A stretch of DNA of 64,000 bases from Cornus controversa (lineage: Eukaryota; Streptophyta; Magnoliopsida; Cornales; Cornaceae): positions 17,548,755 to 17,612,754 of the forward strand of contig CM048853.1 of the NCBI GenBank assembly GCA_026545225.1, in the 5' to 3' direction. Shown piece after piece: positions 20,701-32,000 of the stretch (the stretch's first letter is position 1; each line of letters opens with the position of its first letter). The notes under the pieces were generated by a model. It did not search any database. It was given only the letters and a program-made list of their open reading frames with translations, and was not told the origin of the DNA. The translations under genes were made by a program, and so were the position numbers.

Positions 20701-23250
20701 GACAGTAAGTGGGTTAGTCCCACTCAAGTGGTTCCTAAGAAGTCTGGTATTACGGTGCAACCAAATGATAAGGGTGAATTGGTTCCCCAACGCACCACCA
20801 CGGGATGGAGAGTTTGCATAGATTATCGGAAACTAAATTCAGCAACTCAGAAAGATCACTTCCCTCTTCCATTTATTGATCAAATCTTAGAGAGATTAGC
20901 TGGTCAAAGTTTTTATTGCTTCTTAGATGGATATTTCGGCTATAATCAAGTTGCTATAGACCCGAGGGACCAAGAGAAAACCATATTTACATGTCCTTTC
21001 AGCACATTCGCTTATAGATGCATGCCCTTTGGGTTGTGCAATGCACCGGTGACTTTTCAATGGTGTATGATGTCTATCTATTCGGATATAGTGGAAAATT
21101 TCTTGGAAGTATTCATGGATGACTTCTCCGTGTTTGGACCTTCATTCGAATCATGCCTCAAAAATCTATCCCGTGTTCTCACACGATGTCAAGAAACCAA
21201 TCTAATCTTCAGTTGGGAAAAGAGCCATTTTATGGTTCAAGAGGGCATTGTCCTAGGGCACATTGTGTCTAAGAGAGGAATTGAGGTTGACAAAGCCAAG
21301 GTTGAACTTATTTCTAAACTTCCTCCACCATCAACGGTGAGAGAGATTCATTCATTCCTTGGGCATGCGGGCTTTTATCACCGTTTCATCAAAGACTTTA
21401 GCAAGATCTCTCGGCCTTTGTGTCACCTTCTTGAAAAAGAGTCTTATTTTACCTTTGATGAAGCGTGCCTTAACGCTTTTGAAAAGCTCCACACCATGCT
21501 TACAACCGCTCCAATTCTCATCCCTCCAAATTGGGCTCTCCCATTTGAGATCATGTATGATGCATCCGATTATGCTATGGGTACGATCTTAGGGCAACGA
21601 GTAGACAAATTACCACATGTTATCTACTATACAAGTAAAACCCTTTTCGAGGCTCAAATTAATTATACCACAACGGAAAAGGAGTTATTTGCGGTAGTAT
21701 TTACCTTGGACAAATTTTGAGCTTATCTATTAGGTTCCAAGGTCATTGTCTATTCGGACCATGCTGCCCTTCGGCATCTTTTGGCCAAAAAGGACACTAA
21801 GTCTAAATTGATCCGGTGGATACTCTTGCTGCAAGAGTTTAATTTTGAGATTAGAAACAAAAAGGGAACCAAAAATGTGGTGGCTGACCACCTCTCTAGA
21901 ATTCTTATTGAATCCCTCAATGACTCCATTCCAGTTTGTGAATCCTTCCCGGATAAACAACTTTTTGTAATCTCTTAAGAGAGTATCCCTTGGTATGTGG
22001 ACATTGTCAACTACTTGGCAACTGGTAAAATACCGTCTTCTTGGACCAAGTAAGAGAAGGATCGGTTTTTCTCCCAATCACGATCATATTATTGGGACGA
22101 TCCTCAATTGTTCAAATATTGCCTCGATTAAATAATCCAAAAATATGTACCCAACAGTGAATTCCAAAGCATTCTAAAATTCTGTCATACACATGCTTGT
22201 GGGTGACACTTTAGTGCTAAGAAAATCGTAGCAAAGATTCTTCAATGCGGGTTTTTTTGGCCAACACTTCATCGGGATGCATACTCATTTTGCCGCTCGT
22301 GTGAGCGATGTCAGCGCCTTGGCGCAATGTCTCAGAAGGACATGATGCCTCTCAACCCTATTCTTATTGTTAAGATATTTAATGTGTGGGGCATCGACTT
22401 CATAGGACCTTTTTCACCATCTACTAGTCATGAGTACATACTTGTGGCGGTGGACTACATTTCTAAATGGATAGAGGCTGTTGTTACCAAAACCAATGAC
22501 CACGCAGTCGTGGTTAAGTTCATTCAAGCTAATATCTTTAGCCGTTTTGGTACGCCTCTGGCCCTCATCAGTGACGGAGGTAAACATTTCTGTAATCGGT
22601 TCCTTCGAACCTTGCTTGCCAAATACTCTGTCACACACAAAGTAGCCACCCCATACCATCCTCAAAGTAGTGGATAAGTGGAAGTATCCAATAGGGAGAT
22701 AAACATCCTTGAGAAAATAGTTCGGCCCGACCAGAAAGATTGGTCATTGTGACCAAATGATGCATTATGGGCTTACTGAACTGCTTATAAAACTCCCATT
22801 GGAATTTCAACTTACCGGTTGGTTTATGGTAAAGCATACCATCTTCCGGTTGAATTGGAGCACAAAGTTATGTGGGACACCAAAACGTTCAATTTTGACA
22901 TGCACATGGCTGGCTCTAATCGAAAGCTTCAATTGAATGAATTAGAAGAATTGTGACATGACGCGTATGAGAACGCTAAAATCTATAAGGCAAAGTCTAA
23001 AGCCTTTCATGATCGCAATATTCAAGTCAAAACATTTTCTTCGGGCCAGAAAGTATGGTTGTACAACTCACGCCTCCATTTGTTTCTCAGAAAACTTCGC
23101 TCCTGTTGGGATGGTCCATTTTTGGTTAATTCCGTTGCTCCCCATGGAGCGGTGGAATTGAAGGACTTGAAAGATGAAACGTTGTTCAAAGTTACCATGG
23201 AGTATGTGGATGTCGTCAATTTGACGGATCCCGTTTATTTTGACTCGTGA
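17760..23250 (+). pseudogene. Athila-2 gag-pol remains
   Basis: Broken coding region with about ten breaks. Recognisable parts in order are: gag (about 17,930-18,480, with SSIINLLNSFHGL and FPFSLKDKARSWFNSL); a CX2CX4HX4C zinc knuckle near 18,650; protease with LDLGASVNLLPFS near 19,755; RT with FLDGYFGYNQV and FMDDFSVFG (about 20,920-21,140); RNase H (about 21,550-21,900); an integrase region (about 22,290-22,680, with WGIDFIGPF); and the pol end near 23,250 with NLTDPVY. Domain order is canonical for Athila and homologous to Athila-1. Not expected to make protein. The exact gag start is unclear. Confidence 0.88.
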
Positions 23251-23414
23251 ACCGATTCCAACGTCATGCCATAGACGTATAATGTGGCGCGGCCATGGTA
23301 GCTATCATACTTTCATGATGTCCCTCTAATCCAAAGTAATTTTGTATCTAAGTCCCATAAGTTCAAGTCCATGAGGTTCTAAATCAAGCTAATCAACAAA
23401 GCTCTTTTTCAAAA

Positions 23415-23646
23415 TCTCAATCAATCGAAACAAGGATCTCGATCAATCGAGATCTTGATCAATCAAGATTTTGGTCTCGATTGATCAAAATAATGCAGAG
23501 ATTTTGGAATATTTTGCAAAGATCAAAGTACCGAGAGGTGTTTTTTCTCGATGGCACTTCGATAGGTACTCGATCAATCAAGATCCCATTCTCGATTAAT
23601 CGAGATCTCGATTAATCGAGATGTGCATCTTGATTAATCAAGATTG
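23415..23646. promoter_or_regulatory. Internal palindromic box cluster before accessory ORF
   Basis: At least six palindromes of one family: ATCTCGATCAATCGAGAT (23,436-23,453), ATCTTGATCAATCAAGAT directly after it, and three TTAA-centred versions such as ATCTCGATTAATCGAGAT near 23,590-23,645. The first is identical to the LTR boxes at 16,270 and 16,368. It lies between pol and the accessory ORF, as in Athila-1. Confidence 0.65.
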
Positions 23647-23670
23647 CCATGCTGGCTGCACGTGATTCAC

Positions 23671-23680
23671 TTATATATTC
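23671..23680 (+). promoter_or_regulatory. TATA box before Athila-2 accessory ORF
   Basis: TTATATATTC lies about 25 bp past the last palindrome and is followed by C/T-rich sequence, a usual plant promoter setting. Together with the box cluster it mirrors the LTR promoter of the same element. Use in vivo is inferred. Confidence 0.5.
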
Positions 23681-23917
23681 GAAACCGTCGGGCTCCCTCT
23701 CATTTCTCCATTTCTTCTCGCGACCATCCGACTTCTCCCTCCAGTCTGAGAGTTCCAAAGCAATCCCCGATCACCGTCCAACCTTTTCTGATCATTCCCA
23801 GCCCTCCGCCTTCATTCTCCATTGTCCAAGCCTTCTGCATATTCGCGTGAGTTCGTATCTTCGCGGCTGCGTGTTGGGATTTCATTTTCTTGCACCGTTC
23901 ATCATCTTCGCTTTGAG

Positions 23918-24316
23918 GTAAGTTGATGCATGCTTTATTTTGTTTGATTTGCTATTATTTTTGTTAGTTTACCGGCTTAATAAGCATAGATAGATGATGT
24001 TGGGTTGGAGTGGCTTGCATTCCCTACGTTCATAATGAGAACTTGCGGGTTCGGGGGTAGGAGTGCGTGTACGGTTGAGATTTTGCATTGTTTTTGTTTC
24101 GGTTGCATCCACTTACACCACTTTGTTGAGAGCGAGATGAGAGACATATTCATGCGGGTTGTTTTTGCTTTCGAGTAGACCTAATCGAGTCGATTCGAGC
24201 GTATTTTGGAGTGCATGTGTCGGCACCATAGACTAGAACTTTTGTTTAATTTTTATTTTTATTTTAGTATTCATTTTATTTTATTTTTATTTACTTTATT
24301 TTTGGAATAAGTGCAG
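23918..24316 (+). other. Possible leader intron before accessory ORF
   Basis: GAG/GTAAGT at the left end and a T-rich tract ending TGCAG at the right end fit plant splice sites. The region between is T-rich. The first ATG of the accessory frame is 14 bases past the acceptor. Spliced sub-genomic RNAs for the extra ORF are known in the Athila group, so a leader intron is reasonable, but it is a prediction. Confidence 0.4.
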
Positions 24317-24329
24317 ACTGTTCCAGATT

Positions 24330-25473
24330 ATGGCGCGTGTGAAGAATCCCACCGGTGTTGTTTGAGATGTGCCTGGGCGAGCCTTTCGGAGTCGAAAGTT
24401 CCACCCGGAGCACCGATTTGAGTTGAGGGAGTTCGAGATACGTCCCGATTGCTCATGGGCAGTAGCAGAGCTCCAGCAGTGCCAGCTCGACCTGCTATGT
24501 GTGCCACCCACCGATGTGGCGTACAAGTGCTTGGTGCAGGTTTTCTACGAGCGCATGACCTATTCATGCACCAAGCCTGACACCTTAGAGACAGTCGTGG
24601 GGGGCTCGATGATTACCATTATGTCAAGTCGGATAGTACAGATGATCGGCATTCCACACCAGCAGCCTCCAAACATAGTTGACCAGGATGGTCAGCCGCT
24701 CTACAGGCCCGAGTTTTTGGCCGATATGACCCTTTTCTCCATCGTCATGGACATGTGTGGCGGGGTGTTTACCACTCCTAGCCACAACTGCACGTCCAAA
24801 TCGATGTGCCCGAGCGTGTTATGGTATCTGGACACCGTTCTCATCAAGAACGCGTGTCCTTTACAGCATGTGGCAGAGCGCCCGGGCGACCTTCTCCATT
24901 GCCTGTACGCTTTCCACAGAGGCACATGGTTTTTTGTCCCATCGCTGCTATGGGGATAGATGTACAAAGTCTGGGATGAGGCGGGCGTCAGGTTGGCAGC
25001 TTTCCTTCCCTTTCCTAGTCGCAATTTTCCTCAACCGTGCCAATATACCAGTCAGTGACACTAACATCCAGTTGGTACCGCCCTCCAGTTTCACACATAC
25101 TCAGTGGGTGCTGGTGAGGAGGTACTTGGAGTGCCAGGACCACTAGGGCGATCCACCAGAGGACGTGGACATGGATGCTCCAGTAGAGATGGATGTGGAT
25201 GCGCCTGCAGAGGGTGAGGCATCCAATGAGGAGTTGGAGGAGGGAGAGACTGATATCGCCGCAGAGCGGCATGAGATTCTGGCGATGGGCTATTCCTATC
25301 TGGCAGTTGACGTTGAGCGTCTCTAGCAGGGTTTTGAGGAGCATGTCCAGGTGACGTAGAGTCAGCTGGAGGCTATGAGGACGGACATTACGTCTCTGAC
25401 GCAGGGTCAGAGGGTGCTTTTAGATGAGTTTTGGGCTTTCTGGCAAGACCTGCAGTTCTTGTTTGCCAGCTGA
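24330..25473 (+). pseudogene. Athila-2 accessory ORF remains
   Basis: Same family as the ORF at 7792-9015: shared features are YKCLVQVFYERM (compare YPRLVKVFYQNL) and SKSMCPSVLWYLDTVLIKNACP (compare SKSSMPNHLWFLDAVLLKNVCP), followed by an acidic stretch and a helical tail. The sequence is unusually GC-rich compared with the flanks. It has a handful of breaks. The ATG at 24,330 is the first after the box-TATA-leader region. Confidence 0.75.
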
Positions 25474-26219
25474 GCTTCCACCTCCACCTCTACTCCACCC
25501 ACCGAGCCACCACCACCACCACCCACCCTAGAGTAGCTTTATCTTTTCGTATTTTCTGTTTTACTTTCTGTTATTTTTCTTTTTTTTCTTTGCTTTTTGA
25601 TAGGCCATGTTGGCCATGTTAGTTTTTGTGTATTCCAAATGCATGTACCCTTTGTACTGAAACTCATTTTCATATATATAAAATACAGTTGTCATTTCTT
25701 TTATAGCATGTGTTCTATTTACTATCTTTCTTTTTACTTTCTGCCAATATCTCTGCTCCCTATACTTTGACTATGTATGTAGTACCACTTGCCTAATTGT
25801 TATATGAGATTCAGTTGATGATTTCCGTTAATTACCGTTTGGTTTCAATTCTCAATACTGTTGAGATTGCTTCAACGCAGTATGACGTTCATAAAGAAAG
25901 GCAAGCCCTTTGCATGCTATACATTAGCGTGCTTGGATAGTCAATATCTTATCGCATAGACCTCTTAGTCAATTGGGAAACACCAATTCAGAGCCTTGGA
26001 TGTGCAGTGATCTCGGCATTGTCCGCTTGTACATAATTCTTTTATCATGTACTTTTTGTTCCATTTAATGCTCGTGATATCCAGTTGGTGTTCCGTGCAG
26101 GTTTTTCTCATTTACAGGATGACCGGCCGTGTTGGAATGCCATTTTTGTCGAGTTCTGCAGTCCCGATAAATTCTTTCCTTGTTCTTCTTGTCCAAGCAT
26201 TGAGGACAATGTTGCGTCT
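25474..26219 (+). other. Athila-2 post-ORF untranslated region
   Basis: No supported gene. It includes the ATTGAGGACAATGT sequence just before the polypurine-like motif, also seen in Athila-1. Confidence 0.6.
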
Positions 26220-26233
26220 AAGTTTGGGGGTGT
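26220..26233 (+). other. Athila-2 polypurine-like motif
   Basis: AAGTTTGGGGGTGT, preceded by the conserved ATTGAGGACAATGT context, is the counterpart of the internal copy at 7403 in Athila-1. A near-copy (TAAGTTTGAGGGGTG) lies at about 26,813-26,827, but no LTR follows it. Confidence 0.6.
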
Positions 26234-26697
26234 GGTATGCTATACCACTTGCATATGCATGCAAATGTTCAGTCTTTGTATTAATTGTCATTGTAGAGCA
26301 GTTTTTTTCTTTTTCTTGATATTTTTGCATGCTTGCTATGATGTCTTGCTTTTTAAAGGAAGATCATTTGAATAAATGTCCGAGGTAAATGCAGCAGGTA
26401 GTTAAGAACTTTAACATTGTAAATACCCGCACTTTTACAAGCTATGTAATAGGTTAGAACGGTCCACATTTTTGTTCAAATACGAATATGTACGGTTCTT
26501 GCCCTAAATTTGTCCTTAACCGCACAAATTCGTACACATGCATTTTAAATTGTGGGGTATAAGTCTGATGGAGAATTTTGTAAATTTCTATTTTTATTTG
26601 AACAACTTAAAGAATGAGTTCTTCCGGTTGTTGTAAAAAAAAAAAAAAAACAAAAACAAAAACAAGAGAAAAATATGCAATAAGCCTTCTCACTCAA

Positions 26698-26897
26698 TAA
26701 ATCGGATCTCTATGCCTCATTAAGCATGGAGTATTCGCGTATAAGTGTGCAAGGTTGAGTAATAATAAGCGGCTAGCTTGTTTAAGCTCATCGCCTTGTA
26801 AGCTCGGTTATTAAGTTTGAGGGGTGTTTCTTCACCTAATGCCCTAAAACCAATTGATTTGGGAGTCATTGGCCCAATACCGCTACATGGGCTTGCA
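26698..26897 (+). other. Conserved non-coding block of the Athila 3' region
   Basis: Matches the minus strand of 6695-6925 through CTCTATGCCTCA, GGAGTATTCGCGT, GCCCTAAAACCA and TTTGGGAGTCATTG in the same order. It follows an A-rich run at 26,635-26,670. Confidence 0.6.
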
Positions 26898-26981
26898 AGA
26901 AAGCGAAAAGAGCTAAGCATTGCACGGTCATCCACACATGAGCATTCGTGTATGTTTTGCGGTAATGAACAACAGTGTCGA

Positions 26982-27786
26982 GCTAGCAAGGAGTGCAACA
27001 TCATTATCTGAATCATATTCAAACCTTTCAATTTTTTCAATTTCAGATTTTGAAGAATTTAAACAATTTGACAAATTTGAAGACTTTGAAGTCTTTGATG
27101 TTTTTAAAGTCAAATTTTTTGATTTCTAAAGCTTTGGATATTTCATCTCAAAAGTTTGAATTGATCCAACTAACTCAGCCACCTTCATAGAATCTACATC
27201 TCTTCTCTCATCTAAGGCTTCCAACTTAGCTAAGAACCTATCAGGCAATGATCTCATGATTTTTCTAATAATCTGAAAAGAAGGAATTTTTCCACCAAGG
27301 TTAGCACTACTTTGAATAATATTATTAAGCCTAGAATAAAAATAAAAAAATATCTCATCTTCATCCATTCTAATTGTTTCAAATTTAGTAGCAAGCATTT
27401 GTAGCTTAGATCTCCTTACCTTGGTGGTACCCTCATGAGTTATCTGTAAAATATCCCATGCTTCTTTCGAAGTGGAACATGCAAAAATTCTAGCAAATTC
27501 AGAAGGAACAACAGAATTAAATATAGCATATAAACCCTTGTTGTTATTATTGGCATCTTCATGTTCAACATTAGACCATGTTGCCTTATCCTTCTCTATA
27601 GTCACAACAACATCACCATCACCAGTGGTAGTGGTAGCAATTTTATAGCCATTCTCTACAGCCATCCAAACTCTCTCCTTGAGATTTTAAAAAGGCTTTC
27701 ATGCGAGACTTCCAGAAAGTATAATTTGAACCATCAGACAAAGGAGTTCACTGAATCGATCCACCCTTTTTCATACTAGATTCCAT
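26982..27786 (-). pseudogene. SIRE-like copia gag fragment
   Basis: N-terminal part of a Ty1/copia gag. On the minus strand it shows ENGYKIATTTTGDGD, NNNKGLYAIFNSV, SKEAWDILQITHEGTTKVR and RKIMRSLPDRF, the pattern of the UBN2-type gag of the SIRE/Maximus group. It is a homologue of 54,693-55,500. Broken in a few places and ends at the element's truncation. Confidence 0.8.
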
Positions 27787-27863
27787 GATAATTTTTGAAA
27801 ATAAAAATAAATTTTGATTTTAAAAATACTTTGCAAGGAACTACTCAAAAATTAGAGAACACT

Positions 27864-27875
27864 GCTCTGATACCA
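27864..27875 (-). other. Copia primer-binding site (initiator tRNA-Met)
   Basis: Minus-strand TGGTATCAGAGC, two bases inside the LTR, matches all 12 bases of the usual initiator tRNA-Met primer site. Confidence 0.92.
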
Positions 27876-27877
27876 AT

Positions 27878-29065
27878 TGTGAGTTGCGCGGTGCGAAAGC
27901 GGTTATGAAAAGTATTTTATAACCTAGAGGGGGGGTGAATAGGATCACTTGCTCGTTTGCTTAATTTTTAATTAATTCAATTTTAAGTCCAATTAATCAA
28001 ACAATTAAAGCGAGCAAATAACTAAAGTGCAAGTAAAGAAAAGAATGCACCAGATATACGTGGAAACCCAAGGCGAAAAAAACCACGGAGGGAGGCGGCA
28101 CGCCTCAGGGAACCAATTCACTATGATGAAGCAAAGTACAACAGACTCTGTCTCAGTCTCACACCCCTCTTCACTCTATCAAGGATCTGATGCGAAACAC
28201 CTCAGGCTTATAATTGCGACAACACGTCCAACTGCTGCAGACTTTCGACTAATGTCACCACCCTTACAGAAAGGTTGCTGGAAGAACCAAAATACTCAGC
28301 AAGTATTTTATTCCCTTCGTAGTGCAATCTGGTCACCTTTCTTCCTCAGCAAGCAAGCAAGTGAAGAACCTTCAATCCAATGTTCTGATCAGCAAATAGT
28401 TTTGATGCAGTCTCTGAGCAGCTCATCAGAAGTAGAACACCATCCTAAATATCACTCGTGAAGTATGGATGTGTGTTCTTAAAAATATAAAGCCCTAATT
28501 GTATTGTATATACTTTCTCTCTCTAAAATATTAATTTTCCAGGGCACCACTTGTAGAGAAAATATGAATACATATATATAGGCAAGGAAGTTCTAATTCT
28601 ACTTGGAAAAGAAGTTAAATACCAAAATAGAACTTTCCTAGAATTCAAATCCAATAGGAATCAGGATTTCCGTCAAAATTTGTTTCCTATTTGGAACAGG
28701 CTAAGTTGGACCGGTGCCAAATAAATAGGACCAGTGGGACTTTTTGAAAACCTGCAGAAACTGAATTGCCGAGAAAAGTTGGACCGGTCCTAAATATTGG
28801 GGATCGGTCCTATTTTGAAAAACCCTAATATTTTTATGAAAACCATGAGTTTTCAAAATAGGCTCGAAATAAAAAAAAAATGGCAGAGTGTCCTCACCAT
28901 ACTTACCTGTACTATATGGTGTTCTAACTGATTTGTCGGCTTCCATGCACTTGAGTGTCAGCTCAAAGATGTCGATGATCGATACAAAGAATAATCCAAA
29001 AATTACAACTCGACCAATCAGGTTTTGATCACCGAAATATGCCAATTACAAGTTTATATCTCACA
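27878..29065 (-). mobile_element. SIRE-like copia LTR, minus copy
   Basis: 1188 bp. The ends are a perfect inverted hexamer, TGTGAG...CTCACA. Near 28,700-28,830 it contains GGACCGGTCC-type boxes, one of them reading AAGTTGGACCGGTCC. Satellite resumes at 29,066. Confidence 0.9.
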
Positions 29066-32000
29066 ATTATTTATAATTCATTGTTTATAATTCATAATAT
29101 ATTATTATTTATGCTAAATAGTGGTTCGGGATTGGGGTTTTAGGGTTTCGAGTTTGGGAATTTGGGGTTTGGATTATAGGATTTATTATTAGTTACACAG
29201 TCTTTTAATTACATAGTTTTTTTGGGTTTTGGTATTTCGGGTTTTTGTGTTTTGGATTTTCAGTTTTGGGTTTCGGATTCGGGGTTTTGGTTTTGCTTTT
29301 GTTTAGTTTATTATTTATGTTAGACATTTTTTAATTGATAATAAATTATTATTCACGCTACATATTTGTATTTAATAATATATTATTATTTATGCTTTAT
29401 AGTGTTTTGGAATTGGGGTTTCTGGGTTTGGAGTTTGGGGTTAATGATTTAGTTTTATTATTAGTTACATAGTGGTTTAAATACATACTTTGTTTGGGGT
29501 TGGGGATTCTTGTTTTCATGTTTTGAGTTTTAGGATTGAGGTTTAGGGTTTAGGGTTTATATTTTATTTATGTTAAACATTTTTTAATTTTTAGTAAATT
29601 ATTATTCATGATACATAATTTGTATTTAATAATATATTATTATTTATGCTTCATAGGGTTTTGGGATTGGGTTTTCTAGGTTTGGAGTTTGGAGTTTGGG
29701 GTTTAGGATTTAGTATGTATTATTAGGTACATAGTCTTTTAAACACATAGTTTGGTTGGGATGGAGATTCGTGTTTTAGGTTTTAGAATTGAGGTTTAGG
29801 GTTTAGTGTTTATGATTTATTTATGTTAAAAAATTTTAATTGATAATAAATTATTATTCATGATACATAATTTGTATTTTATAATTTATTATTATTTATG
29901 CTTCATAGGGTTCCGAGATTGGGGTGTCTGGGTTTGGAGTTTGGGGTTTTGGATTTACAATTTATTATTAGTTACGTAGTCTTCTAAATACATAGTTTAT
30001 TTGGGGTTTGGGGATTCGGGTTTTAAGTTTGAGGTTACGAATTCGGGGTTCGACTTTAGTTTCGTTTATCATTTATGTTAAATAGTTTTTAATTCAGAAT
30101 ATATTATTATTTACGCTACATTGTTTATTATTAATTATATTTTCTGTTAAATAAATTATTATTTAAGCTACGTAGTTCATTTTTAGTTAGATTGTTTGTT
30201 AAATAAATTAATATTTTTGCTTTTTATTCTTTATTAGTTATATGGTCCATTAAATGAATTATTAACTATGCTACATTGTTTATGGTATATTTATTGAATA
30301 AATTATTCTTTATATTACATAGTTTATTATCAGTTACATACTTTGTTAATTAAATTTTTATTAATCCTACTTACTTTTTTATTAACTTTATTATTAGGTG
30401 ATATTTGTTGAATAATTAAGTTATTATTTATACTTCATAGTTTATAATTCATAATATATTATTATTTATGTTGTATAGTGGTTCGAGATTGGGGTTTTAG
30501 GGTTTGGAGTTTGGGGATTTGGGGTTTGGATTATAGGATTTATTATTAGTTACAAAGTCTTTTAATTACATAGTTTTTTTGGATTTTGTTATTTAGGGTT
30601 TTTGTGTTTCGGATTTTAAGTTTTGGGTTTAGGATTCAGGGTTCCAGTTCGGCTTTTGTTTAGTTTATTATTTATGTTAAACATTTTTTAATTGATAATA
30701 AATTATTATTCATGCTACATGATTTGTATTTAATAATATATTATTATTTATGCTTCATAATGTTTTGTGATTGGGGTTTCTGGGTTTGGAGTTTGGAGTT
30801 TTGAGTTTGGGGTTTATGATTTAGTATTTATTATATGTTACACAGTCTTTTAAATAAATTGTTTGTTTGGGGATTTGGATTTTCGGGTTTTGGGTTTAGG
30901 TTTGAGATTTAGGGTTTATGGTTTAGACTTTAGGGTTTAGGTTTTATTTATGTTAAACATTTTATTATTATTAATAAATAATTATTCATGCTACATAATT
31001 TGTATTTGATAATATATTATTATTTATGCTTCATAGGGTTTTGGGATTGTGGTTTCAAGGTTTGGAGTTTGGAGTTCGGGGTTTAGGATTTAGTATTTAT
31101 TATTAGTTACATTGTCTTTTAAATACATAGTTTGTTTGGGTTGGGGATTCGGGTTTTTGTGTTTTGGGTTTTAGGATTGAGGTCTAGGATTTAGGGTTTA
31201 GGGTTTAAGATTTATTTATGTTAAAAAAATTTTAATTGATAATAAATTATTATTCATGCTACATAATTTCTATGTTATAATATATTATTATTTATGCTTC
31301 ATAGGGTTTCGGGATTTGGCTTTCACGATTTGGAGTTTAAGGTTCAGGATTTACGATCTATTATTAGTTACGTAGTCTTCTAAATACATAGTTTATTTGG
31401 GGTTTGGGGATTCGGGCTTTAGATTTGATGTTACGGATTCGGAGTTTCCAGTTCAACATTAGTTTTGTTTATTATTTATGTTAAATAGTTTTTTATTCAG
31501 AATATATTATTATTTACGCTACATAGTTTATTATTAATTATATAGTCTGTTAAATAAATTATTATTTTAGCTATGTTGTTAATTTTTAATTAAATAGTTT
31601 GTTAAATAATTTAATATTTTTGATTTTTATTCTTTATTAGTTATATGGTCCGTTAAATGAATTATTAACTATGCTACATTTATGGTATATTTATTGAATA
31701 AATTATTCTTTATATTACATAGTTTATTATTAGTTACATACTTTGTTAATTAAATTATTATTAATCCTACTTACTTTGTTATTAACTTTATTATTAAGGT
31801 GATATTTGTTGAATAATTAAGTTATTATTTATAATTCATTGTTTATAATTCATAATATATTATTATTTATGCTGAATAGTGGTTCGGGATTGGGGTTTTA
31901 GGGTATGAAGTTTGTGCATTTTGGGGTTTGGATTATAGGATTTATTAGTTACACAGTATTTTAATTACTTAGTTCTTTTCGGTTTTGGTATTTCGGGTTT

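Larger units (their letters stand above)
16103..26981 (+). mobile_element. Older Athila-lineage element (Athila-2)
   Basis: About 10.9 kb of a plus-strand Athila: LTR (16,103-17,490), primer site, gag-protease-RT-RNase H-integrase remains, box cluster with TATA, accessory ORF remains, polypurine-like motif and 3' conserved block. It is broken in about ten places in gag-pol and a few in the accessory ORF. No 3' LTR is seen: the element stops against the copia fragment at 26,982. With one LTR it cannot be dated by LTR divergence, but the decay shows it is clearly older than Athila-1. Confidence 0.88.
26982..29065 (-). mobile_element. SIRE-like Ty1/copia element, 5' part
   Basis: LTR (27,878-29,065), primer site and the first part of gag, read on the minus strand. 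It is highly similar to the plus-strand copy that starts at 53,422. The homology ends at about 26,982, where it abuts Athila-2. The outer LTR end touches satellite. The element is broken and lacks pol and the second LTR. Confidence 0.88.
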
